The notes below the pieces were generated by a model. That model ran no database searches. It was not told the DNA's origin and saw nothing but the letters and a program-made list of their open reading frames with translations. 64,000 bases of DNA from Alphaproteobacteria bacterium (GTDB taxonomy: Bacteria > Pseudomonadota > Alphaproteobacteria > Micavibrionales > Micavibrionaceae), in assembly GCA_016699735.1 (NCBI GenBank), contig CP065008.1, positions 1,860,001 to 1,924,000 of the forward strand, written 5' to 3'. A program made the translations under genes and the position numbers. This document shows, piece by piece, positions 50,570 through 60,198 of this stretch (positions are counted from its first letter, which is position 1; each line of letters starts with the position of its first letter).

Positions 50570-51031
50570 TCATTCCGCACCATCCTCGGTTTTCTCAAGA
50601 AGCTCCAGCATCGACGTATAGCTGATCATCCCCAGAAGCTTGTTTTGGTCGTCGATAACCGCCAGTGGTCCCCCATGATTGGTCAACAGGCTGACCCCCT
50701 CCCACAACGGCTCTTCCGGCCCCACAGTCTGAACCTTCCGGTCCATGACCTCGGTCACCATGAGGGGCTTCACATTGGCCAGCCGCCGGGCCACACCGGG
50801 CGCCGCCCCGACCTTGATGTCGATTTTGATTCCATCGGCCATCGCCACCGAAACGGGCACAAGGTTACGCATCAACCCCTTAAAGGAAAAAAGCCCCAGC
50901 AGCCGCCCCTGCTCGTCAACAACGGGCGCAGAATTAACCTTGCCCTTCTTCAGTTTGTCAATCGCCACCTGCACATCGTCATCGGGATGAATCTGAAGAC
51001 TGGTCTTATCAATAGCGGCAAGGCACGGCAT
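50570..51031 (-). CDS. Two-CBS-domain protein
   Basis: 153 residues consisting of a CBS pair: the first about 5-60 (IHPDDDVQVAIDKLKKGKVN, APVVDEQGRLLGLFS) and the second about 92-148 (MVTEVMDRKVQTVGPEEPLW, GPLAVIDDQNKLLGMISY). Such modules bind adenosyl ligands and act as energy-state sensors on partners. A 30-residue linker between the repeats has no catalytic domain. The 6-bp gap to the hydrolase upstream suggests co-transcription, but the partner is unknown. Confidence 0.87.
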   Translation of the reverse strand: MPCLAAIDKTSLQIHPDDDVQVAIDKLKKGKVNSAPVVDEQGRLLGLFSFKGLMRNLVPVSVAMADGIKIDIKVGAAPGVARRLANVKPLMVTEVMDRKVQTVGPEEPLWEGVSLLTNHGGPLAVIDDQNKLLGMISYTSMLELLEKTEDGAE

Positions 51032-51037
51032 AAGACA

Positions 51038-51904
51038 TTACTCCTTTAAAATCCCCGAGTCCCCATTATCCAAATCGCGGGACGGGATTCCAGCTAAAAA
51101 TTCGAGGACATATTTTTGCAAGCCGTTGCGGTGCAGATTATTATGGTCCCCGCCCGGTATTTTAACATATTTCTTCGGCTCCCCGGCCATTTCAAACAGC
51201 TTCTGACCCTGTTGAAAGGGAATGACCTCATCACGGTCGCCGTTAACCACCAGAAGTGGAGCGCGGACATCCCTGATTTTTTCGCTGTTCATGAACCGGT
51301 CCTTGAGCAGAAAATCAACCGGAACGAAGGGATAATAAAGCCGCGCCATATCGACAAGGCTCGTAAACGGAACCTCAAGCACAAGCGCAAAAGGGCTCCG
51401 CCCCTCTCTGGAAAGACTTGCGGCAACCTCAACCGCCACGCCCCCACCGATGGACTCCCCATAAAGAACGATGCCTGAAGGCGCAAGCGCCTGCCGATCC
51501 TCAAGCCACTTGATGAAAGATAGAGCATCGAGATAAAACCCCTGCTCCGAAATATCACCCGGATTCCCGCCGAACCCTCGGTATTCCGCAAGCAACACGC
51601 CGTACCCGGCATCAAGATACTCATTCACCTTTTGCTGCCGTAAAAAGATATTCGCCGCGTTGCCATGAAAAAAAACGATAACAGGTTTGGACTGCTGCGG
51701 CGGAAAATACCAACCCTGCAGATCCAGCCCGTCCTGTGTTTTGACATTCGCAATGATAGTACCTTCAGGAGCAACCGGACGGGTCTTGTCAGGAAAATAA
51801 ATCAGTTTCCGCTGCATGAAAAAAAGAACGGCGAGGAAAAGAACATAGACCGTTACGGCGATCTTCGAATAATACCATGCCTTTGAAAGAAAACTCTGCC
51901 CCAT
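51038..51904 (-). CDS. Membrane-anchored alpha/beta hydrolase, copy 1
   Basis: 288 residues. An N-terminal membrane segment (about 11-29, KIAVTVYVLFLAVLFFM) anchors an ABHD12/17-like or FrsA-like hydrolase. Motifs are FHGNAANIF (oxyanion region), nucleophile Ser in LYGESIGGG, Asp in VNGDRDEVIP, and His in PGGDHNNLH. The substrate is unknown, probably an acyl ester or amide at the membrane. The next gene upstream has the same length and the same layout, indicating tandem duplication. Confidence 0.9.
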   Translation of the reverse strand: MGQSFLSKAWYYSKIAVTVYVLFLAVLFFMQRKLIYFPDKTRPVAPEGTIIANVKTQDGLDLQGWYFPPQQSKPVIVFFHGNAANIFLRQQKVNEYLDAGYGVLLAEYRGFGGNPGDISEQGFYLDALSFIKWLEDRQALAPSGIVLYGESIGGGVAVEVAASLSREGRSPFALVLEVPFTSLVDMARLYYPFVPVDFLLKDRFMNSEKIRDVRAPLLVVNGDRDEVIPFQQGQKLFEMAGEPKKYVKIPGGDHNNLHRNGLQKYVLEFLAGIPSRDLDNGDSGILKE

Positions 51905-51978
51905 GAAAATCCTTTCGTCCTAGCCCTTCATCCCTATGCTGTGAGATTTTGAATATCGTCGAAACAAGCGATAACGAT

Positions 51979-52845
51979 TTACTCCTCTGCAGCCTCTGAT
52001 CCCTTATTGTCCATGTCACTTGAAGGTATTTTCTCTAAAAAATCGAGAACATACTTCTGCAACCCCCTGAAATGAAGTCCGTTATGATCGCCCTCGGGAA
52101 TCATGATATAGGTTTTAGGCTCCTGAGCCAGATCATAAAGGGTCCGACCGTCTGTATAAGGAATAAACTCGTCCTTCTCGCCGTTAATAACCAGCAGGGG
52201 GACTCTGACAGAGGACATCTTCTCAGTATTCATAAAGCGGTCAAGGAGAAGCCAGTCGACAGGAACATAAAAATGACGGCGCCGCGACATGTGAAGAAGA
52301 CTCAGAAAAGGCGCCTCAAGAACGACTGCATATGGGTGCATCGACCGCTCGTCATACTGTTTGGCCATCTCAAGCACAACCCCGCTACCGATGGACTCGC
52401 CATACAAAACCATCTCCGAGAATGGAACGTCCTTTTCCTCTATCAACCAATGGATGAAAGCATGGGCATCAAGATAAAACCCGGCCTCGGAAGGATGACC
52501 CGGATTTCCTCCATACCCTCGGTATTCTGTCAGAAGAACACCATAGCCTTTATCCAGATAGCGGTTGATTTTAATCATATGATCTTTCATTCCCACAGCA
52601 TTGCCATGAAAATAAACAAAGGTCTGAAGATTATTTCGGGGAGGAAAAAACCAGCCCTGTAGTTCGAGTGCGTCCTTAGCATGTACAACGGCAATTTCAG
52701 CCACCGCCGGTGCCACAGGTCGTTTTTTATCGGGCAAGTAAATCATCTTGCGCTGCATGAAAAACCATGTCGCGAGAAGACAGAGATAAAAAATGACGGC
52801 GACTTTCATCAAGCGTAGGAAACTTTTAATAAGAAAGGCCCACAT
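51979..52845 (-). CDS. Membrane-anchored alpha/beta hydrolase, copy 2
   Basis: 288 residues, paralogous to the gene 74 bp downstream, with the same membrane anchor (about 12-31), FHGNAVGMK, nucleophile Ser in LYGESIGSG, Asp in INGEKDEFIP and His in PEGDHNGLH. Both copies keep the full triad, so both should be active; they may differ in substrate. It starts 12 bp after the stop of the MsbA-like transporter gene, so it may be part of a lipid-related operon. Confidence 0.9.
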   Translation of the reverse strand: MWAFLIKSFLRLMKVAVIFYLCLLATWFFMQRKMIYLPDKKRPVAPAVAEIAVVHAKDALELQGWFFPPRNNLQTFVYFHGNAVGMKDHMIKINRYLDKGYGVLLTEYRGYGGNPGHPSEAGFYLDAHAFIHWLIEEKDVPFSEMVLYGESIGSGVVLEMAKQYDERSMHPYAVVLEAPFLSLLHMSRRRHFYVPVDWLLLDRFMNTEKMSSVRVPLLVINGEKDEFIPYTDGRTLYDLAQEPKTYIMIPEGDHNGLHFRGLQKYVLDFLEKIPSSDMDNKGSEAAEE

Positions 52846-52857
52846 ATGGTACGCCCC

Positions 52858-54633
52858 CTACCCCTTCATCCCCGTCCGATACATTTTGGCATAAAGCCCT
52901 TCCGCTTGCAGCAAACTCTCATGCGTTCCCCGCTCGACGATCTCCCCGCGGTCCAGAACCACGATCTGATCCGCCGCCTGAACCGTTGTGAGCCTGTGTG
53001 CGATCACAAGAGTCGTCCGCCCCTTCTCCAAGGCCTGCAGCGCCTTCTGCACCAGTTTTTCCGACTCGTTATCGAGCGCTGAGGTTGCTTCATCAAGAAG
53101 CAAAATCGGTGCATCCTTCAAAATGGCCCGTGCAATCGCGATCCGCTGACGCTGCCCGCCGGAGAGCTTGACCCCGTCCTCGCCAACCACAGTCTGGTAG
53201 CCGTTCGGAAAGCCGATGATGAACTCATGCGCCGCCGCAGCCTCCGCCGCCGCGAAGATCTCCTGCTCCGTGGCCTCGGGCTTCCCGTACCGTATATTTT
53301 GGTAAACAGTGTCGTTAAAAATGGTGATGTCCTGCGAGACAAGCGCAATATGCCGCCGCAAACTGGCAAGCGTCACCTCTCGGCTGTCCGCCCCGTCGAT
53401 ACGGATACACCCGCCCGAAACATCGTAAAACCGCGGGATAAGATTAATGATGGTGCTTTTCCCGCCGCCCGATGGCCCGACCAGCGCGGTGACCTTCCCC
53501 GGCTTGGCGGTAAAACTGACCCCGCGCAAAGCCGCCTCACCCTCCCCTTCATAGGTAAAAGTGACATTTTCGAAAAGGATTTCAGGCGCGGAGACTTTAA
53601 GATCGGGCGCATCCAAACGTGAGCCAATCAGGGGCTTGAGGTCCATCATCTCAAACACACGGTCCGCCGCGCCCAGCCCCATCTGGAGATTGCCGTTCAG
53701 CCGCGCCAGTTTTTTCATCGGCTCATAGGCCAGAGTGAACGCGGCCAGAAAAGAGGCCAGCCCGCCCGCCGTTGTCGCCCCCGCCAGAACCTGATACCCG
53801 CCATAAACAATAATAAGCGAAAAAATAAGTCCCAGAACGGTCTCATTCACCGGAGTCGTCAGGTTGCGGATATGAACGGATTTGATATTGAGGTCACGAA
53901 CATTGGCAATCGCCCCGCCGATCTTGGCTTTCTCATGATCCTCCATCCCGTACGCCTTGACCATGCGTACACCCTGAAAACTCTGGGATAAAAGATCGGA
54001 GAGCGAAGCCATTTGATCCTGAATGGACCCCGACACCCCCCGCAAACGCTTACCAATTTTCACAAGAAAGATGGAAACGAACGGAACCACCAGACACGCG
54101 GCCAGCGTCAGTTTCCAGTCCTGATACAGCATCAGCATAAAAAGAAACAAAAGCGTAAACGCGCTCTTCCCGAACCCGGTCATCGTCTCGACCAAGGCCA
54201 TCCGCATGACATTGACATCGTTCACCACCCGCGAAATCAGTTGCCCGCTGGGATTGGCATGAAAAAATGCCAGATCGAGGGTGACGAAATGATTGAACAG
54301 ATCGCGCTGGATATCCGCCACGATCCCCTGTCCGATCCTGTTCATGGAGAGCGTATGCAAATAGGTCGTCACCCCCCGCACAAGAAACGTCGCAAAAACA
54401 CCTAAAGAGACAGGAATGATCAGTTCCTTCCTCTGCCCGTACAGAACATCGTCAAGGACAGGCTGCATCAGCTGCGCGAGAACGGCCGTCATGGCCGCCG
54501 AAATAGCCATAAGCAAAAGCGCGACAATCAACGGCGAGGTATAGGGGCGCACATAGACCGCCGCGACCTTGCGGGCGGTGCGGGCGGATTTCCCTTTTCT
54601 TTCTGGATGATGTGGCGTTGCAGCAGGCTTCAT
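52858..54633 (-). CDS. ABC exporter, MsbA-like (lipid A / lipid flippase)
   Basis: 591 residues, a half-transporter with a six-helix N-terminal membrane domain and a C-terminal ATPase: Walker A GPSGGGKST, Q-loop, signature LSGGQRQRIAIARA, Walker B ILLLDEATSALDNESEKLVQ-type and switch His in LVIAHRL. The full length and the sequence around the coupling helices fit MsbA/LptA-family lipid flippases, although drug or peptide export cannot be excluded. It is flanked by two hydrolases and, divergently, a patatin-like phospholipase, all suggestive of lipid handling. Confidence 0.9.
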   Translation of the reverse strand: MKPAATPHHPERKGKSARTARKVAAVYVRPYTSPLIVALLLMAISAAMTAVLAQLMQPVLDDVLYGQRKELIIPVSLGVFATFLVRGVTTYLHTLSMNRIGQGIVADIQRDLFNHFVTLDLAFFHANPSGQLISRVVNDVNVMRMALVETMTGFGKSAFTLLFLFMLMLYQDWKLTLAACLVVPFVSIFLVKIGKRLRGVSGSIQDQMASLSDLLSQSFQGVRMVKAYGMEDHEKAKIGGAIANVRDLNIKSVHIRNLTTPVNETVLGLIFSLIIVYGGYQVLAGATTAGGLASFLAAFTLAYEPMKKLARLNGNLQMGLGAADRVFEMMDLKPLIGSRLDAPDLKVSAPEILFENVTFTYEGEGEAALRGVSFTAKPGKVTALVGPSGGGKSTIINLIPRFYDVSGGCIRIDGADSREVTLASLRRHIALVSQDITIFNDTVYQNIRYGKPEATEQEIFAAAEAAAAHEFIIGFPNGYQTVVGEDGVKLSGGQRQRIAIARAILKDAPILLLDEATSALDNESEKLVQKALQALEKGRTTLVIAHRLTTVQAADQIVVLDRGEIVERGTHESLLQAEGLYAKMYRTGMKG

Positions 54634-54719
54634 GGTACCTCTGGGCTCTCACCGTATGCTATAATGAAAGGTGAGAAAAGCAAATTTCCAGTGTGTGTGA
54701 GGAAAGGGTTGTACTGAGT

Positions 54720-55667
54720 GTGACTGAATTTAGCCCGCAGAACGGACAAACAGGAATCGGTTTGGCGCTGGGCGGCGGTATGGCCAGAGGTTTTGCCCAT
54801 ATCGGCGTACTCAAGGCTCTGAATCGAAACGGAATTTACCCCACATTGATCACCGGCACCTCCATCGGCGCCGTGGTCGGCTGCTGCTACCTTGCTGGAA
54901 AAATGCAGGAATTGGAGGAATGGGCGCTCTCCCTGACGCGCTACAAAATCCTCGGCTATCTGGATTTCCGTGTCCGCAGCGCCAGCCTGATCGGCGGCAG
55001 CCGTTTAAGAACCATGCTGGAAACGCACTTCAAGGACATGACCTTCGCCGACCTGCCCTACCCACTCATCTGTATCGCCACTGATTTGGCCACCGGCCAC
55101 GAAATCTGGCTGAGAAAAGGAAATCTTCTCGAAGCCATGATCGCCTCCTTCGCCCTGCCCGGAGTCTTCCCCCCGGTGAAATATGAAAACCGCTTTCTGG
55201 TCGATGGTGCGCTGGTCAACCCCTGCCCCGTCTCCCCGTGTCAGGCGATGGGCGCACGCATGACCATTGCCGTGGATTTGAACGCCGACCTGATCGGCAA
55301 GGCCACTAAGCCTGGCACTTCCTACCAGACCATCACCGGCTTCGATGTCTTCAACAGCGACCATGTCTCCCCTGAAAAAACAAAAGACTTGAACGCCTCC
55401 TCAATCAGTCGCCGCCTCTTCCGGCGGGAGGAAAACCACCCCAGCCTGTTCGGCGTGATGGTCTCGGCCCTGAGCATCCTGCAGGACCGCCTCACCCGCT
55501 CACGCCTCGCCGGAGAGCCACCGGACGTGCACATCCGCCCGTCGGCAGGACATATCGGCTTGCTGGAATTCGAAAAGGGCAAGGAACTGATCCGCCTCGG
55601 CGAGGAAGCCGCCGAACGCGCCATTCCCGAAATCATGGCGGCCAAACATCTTTTTCTTCAGAATTGA
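54720..55667 (+). CDS. Patatin-like phospholipase
   Basis: About 315 residues from a GTG at 54720, chosen for GGAAAGG upstream; a frame is open from 54693. The patatin features are IGLALGGGMARGFAHIGVLK (glycine-rich oxyanion loop), Ser in GTSIGA (GxSxG) and Asp in VDGALVNPCP, the Ser-Asp dyad. The RssA/YchK-like layout suggests a cytoplasmic acyl hydrolase. It is divergent from the ABC exporter and convergent with the next gene (2-bp gap). Confidence 0.92.
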   Translation: MTEFSPQNGQTGIGLALGGGMARGFAHIGVLKALNRNGIYPTLITGTSIGAVVGCCYLAGKMQELEEWALSLTRYKILGYLDFRVRSASLIGGSRLRTMLETHFKDMTFADLPYPLICIATDLATGHEIWLRKGNLLEAMIASFALPGVFPPVKYENRFLVDGALVNPCPVSPCQAMGARMTIAVDLNADLIGKATKPGTSYQTITGFDVFNSDHVSPEKTKDLNASSISRRLFRREENHPSLFGVMVSALSILQDRLTRSRLAGEPPDVHIRPSAGHIGLLEFEKGKELIRLGEEAAERAIPEIMAAKHLFLQN

Positions 55668-55669
55668 TC

Positions 55670-56809
55670 CTACGCGACCTTCATGCCCGCAACCTTGGGC
55701 GTGTCAGGATTTTCAGCAGGAGCCCGCACCGACGCATCGGCGAAGACAGCATCGTTGCTGGCCACCGCCGCCTGAGCTAGAGCGGGATCGGCAATGCTGG
55801 CAAAAAACTCAGGTGCCGTCACCCCGCCGATCGTAAGGTTCGGCTTGGTTCCATTCTCCAGATCGACGCTCGCCCGCGCCCCGGACGGAACAGGCGGCGT
55901 AATGCCGTTGACCTGTCTGCGGAACGCTTCGATATAGGCCTTCACATGGGTCTCAAGATCGGGCGAGGTACCCGGCCCGCGAAATTCACCCCGGTCAAGC
56001 GCCCGCTCGACCGTGCGGATAAAACGCCCCGGATTATATTCCACCATCCGCAACGCATTGCGCTCACTACCCAGACCATGCTCATTAGAGACGGCATTAA
56101 GGACTTTCGAACGCATCTGCTCCGCAGCCTTCACATAATCATCGGTAACCTTGTTCACATCGTTAGCGATCAGAGCAAGCCCCGAAGCATGATCGGCTTT
56201 TCCCGAATGTACGGCAGTGAGAACCCTGTAATCGACGAACGCTTGGGCAACGGTATTGTGGCCGTTCTCTTTAAGCCATTTCAGCGCTTGGAGATCAGCT
56301 CCGGTTTCTTTGGTTATGACATCCCGAAGAGTCGAAGAGACTGAAAGTTGCGCACAATGCCGCCCCTCATGCGCTCCCACAGCCTGATCCCAGATGGCAT
56401 CGGTACCCGGTATGGGTTTTAGGCGTCCAGACCGAACACCCGAGATAATCTGCGCGAGTTCATTTTTGCTGTCCGAGTACCAGTCCTGCTTGGCAACAAA
56501 ACATATCCTGTGGATTTCATCATCCGTCACGTCTGGATCGACACCTTTTAAATTGATGGAAATACGTGTAGCCGCGGGAGCAGAGTCAAGCACTTTGTCA
56601 ATGATGCCTTTGATTTCTGTCTCAGGTGCTGCCTGCCCCAGATACTCAACAGTGTTCTCAATAGCATCCCTGACAATCTGGATATTGGCTGCGCTATAAC
56701 GATCACTGCGGTCCAGAGACTTGGGATCAAAAAAAACGAACCCTACATCGTTCCCGGCTGTAGAAAAAACACCGCCGCGAAAATGAACATCACCCATAAC
56801 GTCCCCCAT
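55670..56809 (-). CDS. Hypothetical protein with HExxH motif
   Basis: 379 residues, no signal peptide. Around residue 145 AVGAHEGRHCAQLS contains HEGRH, an HExxH zinc motif. About 60 residues later a DYRVLTAVHSGKADH section follows, which might supply another ligand. The N terminus (MGDVMGDVHFRGGVFSTAGN) and Ala-rich C-terminal tail look disordered. Its ATG is close to a short AT-rich gap (56810-56942) where I see nothing else. A secreted or effector-type metalloprotease is possible; not recognised. Confidence 0.68.
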   Translation of the reverse strand: MGDVMGDVHFRGGVFSTAGNDVGFVFFDPKSLDRSDRYSAANIQIVRDAIENTVEYLGQAAPETEIKGIIDKVLDSAPAATRISINLKGVDPDVTDDEIHRICFVAKQDWYSDSKNELAQIISGVRSGRLKPIPGTDAIWDQAVGAHEGRHCAQLSVSSTLRDVITKETGADLQALKWLKENGHNTVAQAFVDYRVLTAVHSGKADHASGLALIANDVNKVTDDYVKAAEQMRSKVLNAVSNEHGLGSERNALRMVEYNPGRFIRTVERALDRGEFRGPGTSPDLETHVKAYIEAFRRQVNGITPPVPSGARASVDLENGTKPNLTIGGVTAPEFFASIADPALAQAAVASNDAVFADASVRAPAENPDTPKVAGMKVA

Positions 56810-56942
56810 ATAATATTGAATAAAATTATTCTTATTTATGTATAACTGTATTTAACCAAAATTGATGTGTCAAATAAGCACAAGCTAATAATACGCCAGT
56901 ATGCATTGCGGCGAAAATAAGAACGAATAAAATCAAAGAGAA

Positions 56943-57953
56943 TTACCGCTTATTCCGCTTTTTGTGCTTGCGGTCCGGCAGCGAACGTCCCCAGACAAGA
57001 CTGTCGAGAAGATATTTCGGCCGCACGTTATTATACTGGCGAATCAGGATATCCAGCGCCTTGTCAACATCGCCCAGAGAACGGCAGTTGCGGAAAGCCG
57101 GTTTGTGAATGCCCTGCTTCACAAGGCAGGTATCGATATTGACCAGATGCCCACCGAGAATATCGTGCGCCATCGTATCGCCGATCATCACCGTCTGCCC
57201 GGGATAGATATCGTTCTGCTGCAGAACGCGGATACAATGCTGGAAAATCGGCTGATGCGGCTTTCCGATATAATGCACGACCCCGCCGAAATCCTTGTAC
57301 CGCGCCGCCAACGTTCCCGGCCCCATGATATTCTGGCTGCCCATCACGCCCAGACTGTCCGGGTTGGCGCAGATCGCCTTGAGTTCGTACCGCGCCGCCT
57401 CGCGCAACAGCGGCTCGTAATCCTCCACCGTCATGTCAGGCGAGTCCGCGCCGCTGATCAGGATAAAGCTGGCATCCTTGGGATTTTTCACAACCTCGAC
57501 GTCAAGCCCCTCGACGATCGAACGGTCCCCGCCGCGGCTGATGATCACGCATTTTTTGCCGATGCCCTTGAAGTACCCGTCATCCTGATCGTGCAACCCC
57601 TGCCAAGTGACTTCGCCGGAAGTGATAATCGAATTATAGAGATTGGGCGGAATCCCGAGACTCTCAAGACGATCCTGATTCACATCGGCCCGTTTGCCGG
57701 AATTGGAAAGGATGATAACATATTTCTTGCGGCGCTGAAGCTCGCGCAGACACTCGACCACACCTTCATAAGGAGTTTCCCCGTTATGAAGCACACCCCA
57801 CTGGTCGATAATGAAACCGACATAGCTGTCGGAAATATCCGAGAGCCCGACACAGAATTTCGTGTTCACGATACTGTTGGTAATCAACAAGGATTTAACC
57901 CTCTTCACCCGGATTATACTGACAGCCGCTGACGCATTATGAGCGGTATCCAC
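56943..57953 (-). CDS. HAD-superfamily hydrolase, TIGR01459 type
   Basis: 336 residues. The HAD class IIA pattern is present: motif I FIIDQWGVLHNG, motif II VIILSNSGKRADV, and a C-terminal GDTMAHDILGGHLVNIDTCL. The family (TIGR01459) is typical of Alphaproteobacteria and close to NagD-like phosphatases; its natural substrate is not known. The first ~30 residues before CVGLSDIS may be an over-long start: another ATG is not available, but a GTG or TTG in that stretch could be used. It is separated from the symporter gene by 32 bp. Confidence 0.9.
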   Translation of the reverse strand: MDTAHNASAAVSIIRVKRVKSLLITNSIVNTKFCVGLSDISDSYVGFIIDQWGVLHNGETPYEGVVECLRELQRRKKYVIILSNSGKRADVNQDRLESLGIPPNLYNSIITSGEVTWQGLHDQDDGYFKGIGKKCVIISRGGDRSIVEGLDVEVVKNPKDASFILISGADSPDMTVEDYEPLLREAARYELKAICANPDSLGVMGSQNIMGPGTLAARYKDFGGVVHYIGKPHQPIFQHCIRVLQQNDIYPGQTVMIGDTMAHDILGGHLVNIDTCLVKQGIHKPAFRNCRSLGDVDKALDILIRQYNNVRPKYLLDSLVWGRSLPDRKHKKRNKR

Positions 57954-57985
57954 AGACTAATCAACAATGATTTATAAATTCTGAA

Positions 57986-59542
57986 TCAGCCTGAATTCTT
58001 AACCTGCAATAAATATTCCTTAAGATCGCGTTTAATTTCAGGAGCAAGAATAAACAAGCCGAGGATATTAGGGAAAGCCATGGACATCATAGCCGCATCG
58101 GTGAAATTGATCAGGTTACTGAGTTCCGCAGACGTTCCCACCACAGTGCACAAAAGGTAAAACACCTTGAAAACCGTCTCGACCCAGTCCTTCTCCCCAA
58201 ATACATAGCGCACACAGACCGCCCCGCAATAATACCAGGAGATCATGGTTGAGTAGGCAAACAGCACGACCGTGATGGTGAGTACATAAGGGAACCATGA
58301 AATACCGTCGGAAAAAGCGCGGGAGGTTAACTCGACGCCTTCCATCCCGCCGCCCTCGGTATAAACACCCGTGATAACGATCACCAGCGCGGTGATATTG
58401 CAGATGATGATCGTGTCGATAAACGGCCCGAGCATAGCTACGATCCCGGTCCCGACCGGGCCGTCCGTATTGGTGGTGGACTGAACGATCGCCGCAGATC
58501 CCAGACCCGCCTCATTGGAAAATGCGGCCCGTTGCACCCCGATCAGAAGTCCCCCGAGCAAAGCCCCAAAACCGGCCTTCAGGGAAAACGCACTGGTCAC
58601 AATCGTTGTAAGAGCGGGGATTAAATTATCGATATGCATCCCGATAATCACGAAACCGGCAATAAAATAAATGATCCCCATGACGGGAACCAGTTTCGAA
58701 GCCACCGCCGCGATGGATTTAAGACCTCCGATAATAACCGCCCCGACCAGCAAAGCCAGAACCACCCCGAACGCCCATCCGTAACCGGCAAACATACTGG
58801 CATCGCCGCCGGTGGCGACCAATATCTGCTTAAAGGTTTGATTGGCCTGATACATATTCCCGCCGCCGATCGTGCCGATAATGCAACACAGAGCAAAAAA
58901 GACCGCAAAGAATGTCCCGACGGAAGGCATCCCCCGTGCCTCAAACGCGGCCTTCAGGTAATACATCGGCCCGCCGGATATCCTCGTGGGATGATCGGGA
59001 TCGGGGCGTTGACGGTATTTGACCCCCAGCATCACTTCCGCGAATTTCGAGGACATCCCGAAAAACCCCATCAGCGTCATCCAGAACGCCGCCCCCGGAC
59101 CGCCTGTGGAAATCGCCACCGCCACCCCTGCGATATTCCCAAGGCCGACCGTACCCGAAAGCGAGGCCATCAAGGCCTGATACTGGCTGATTTCCCCGTC
59201 GCCGGAGACCTGACTCCCCTCCCCGAACAGCAGTTTAACCGAGCGCCCGAAAGACCGGATACTGATAAACCCCAGATAAAAGGTAAAAAACACCGCCGCC
59301 GCCGCCAGCCAGATCAAAATAAACTTGAGCTGCAGACACGCATCGAACGGCAGGGGGATATAAGGCTTGAGAACCTGAAGCCCCTTCCAGGTTTCGGGAT
59401 AGATATTCATCTCCTCGGCCTTGCATTGCCCCAGATAAATCCCCCAGAAGACGAGATCGGATGACGTCTCCATCAGCGGCTGGAAAAACCCGTCAATCGT
59501 TTCGTCAATTCCAGGAGAAGAAGGAGCAAGATCGGCAGACAT
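57986..59542 (-). CDS. AGCS-family alanine/glycine:cation symporter
   Basis: 518 residues with about eleven membrane helices. The signature LMASLSGTVGLGNIAGVAVA with STGGPGAAFWM following, together with GLLIGVQRAAFSNEAGLGSA, identifies the AGCS (DagA/AlsT) family, which imports alanine or glycine with sodium or protons. A 70-residue soluble start precedes TM1. It is transcribed on its own or with the HAD gene downstream. The gap upstream (59543-59687) contains the terminator of the next gene. Confidence 0.95.
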   Translation of the reverse strand: MSADLAPSSPGIDETIDGFFQPLMETSSDLVFWGIYLGQCKAEEMNIYPETWKGLQVLKPYIPLPFDACLQLKFILIWLAAAAVFFTFYLGFISIRSFGRSVKLLFGEGSQVSGDGEISQYQALMASLSGTVGLGNIAGVAVAISTGGPGAAFWMTLMGFFGMSSKFAEVMLGVKYRQRPDPDHPTRISGGPMYYLKAAFEARGMPSVGTFFAVFFALCCIIGTIGGGNMYQANQTFKQILVATGGDASMFAGYGWAFGVVLALLVGAVIIGGLKSIAAVASKLVPVMGIIYFIAGFVIIGMHIDNLIPALTTIVTSAFSLKAGFGALLGGLLIGVQRAAFSNEAGLGSAAIVQSTTNTDGPVGTGIVAMLGPFIDTIIICNITALVIVITGVYTEGGGMEGVELTSRAFSDGISWFPYVLTITVVLFAYSTMISWYYCGAVCVRYVFGEKDWVETVFKVFYLLCTVVGTSAELSNLINFTDAAMMSMAFPNILGLFILAPEIKRDLKEYLLQVKNSG

Positions 59543-59630
59543 CGGATAAACCCTGTTCGAAAATTATTCTTAAATACAAGAAGCAAGCAATATTATGCCG
59601 CTTGAAAGAGTAAATCGTTTTAAGGGAAAA

Positions 59631-59659
59631 GAAAACAGGGGTTGTAAAACAACCCCTGT
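59631..59659 (-). terminator. Rho-independent terminator
   Basis: On the minus strand ACAGGGGTTGT and ACAACCCCTGT form an 11-bp perfect stem with a 3-base loop, followed by a T-rich run. It ends the small exported-protein gene at 59688. Confidence 0.9.
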
Positions 59660-59687
59660 GACAATCGCTCTCAAAGAAAGAAAAAGA

Positions 59688-60170
59688 TCAACTCTCCTTG
59701 CAAACCGGATGCGAAACCGGATGGGACGGATAGATCGTCGCTGCCCACTTGCGGATGCCGTCACGGTCCATCTTGGTCGCCTTCTCAATGCGCGGCGCAT
59801 AGCTGCGGCAGAAAATATCGGGGCGCATCTCGGCGGCGTCATTCGAAATCTTGTTGGCGAAATCCGTCCGCATCGTGTTCAGCGTCGCCTCAGGATTCTT
59901 GTCACCGTTCTTCTTGAGATATTGCATGATAATCTTTTCATAAGTAGCAAACAGATCGGCGTGCTTCTGTGTGAATTTCCGGTGTTCGAGGTAAAGGTTA
60001 TTGCCGTTCGCGCTCGCCATATGCTGGCAGTTCAGGCCGATGACCATCAACTCGCTGTGAATCCGGATGCCCTGCTCCGCCTCGGCCTCCTGTTTGGAAT
60101 AGCAGGCTTCGGCCCATGAAGGCAGAACCGTCAGCGCAAAAATAGTCAGAATAGTCGTAAAAAGTCTCAT
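59688..60170 (-). CDS. Exported small hypothetical protein
   Basis: 160 residues. A signal peptide (LFTTILTIFALTVLPSWAEA) is followed by a helical, mostly polar mature domain with three cysteines (ACYSKQ, LNCQHM, FCRSY). The EHRKFTQKHADLFATYEKII segment is strongly helical. It looks like a periplasmic protein of a family common in Alphaproteobacteria; I cannot assign a role. It lies 28 bp past the dehydrogenase stop and ends at a strong terminator, so these may form one transcript. Confidence 0.72.
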   Translation of the reverse strand: MRLFTTILTIFALTVLPSWAEACYSKQEAEAEQGIRIHSELMVIGLNCQHMASANGNNLYLEHRKFTQKHADLFATYEKIIMQYLKKNGDKNPEATLNTMRTDFANKISNDAAEMRPDIFCRSYAPRIEKATKMDRDGIRKWAATIYPSHPVSHPVCKES

Positions 60171-60198
60171 CTCACATCCCTAATATAAAGTAGTGTTG

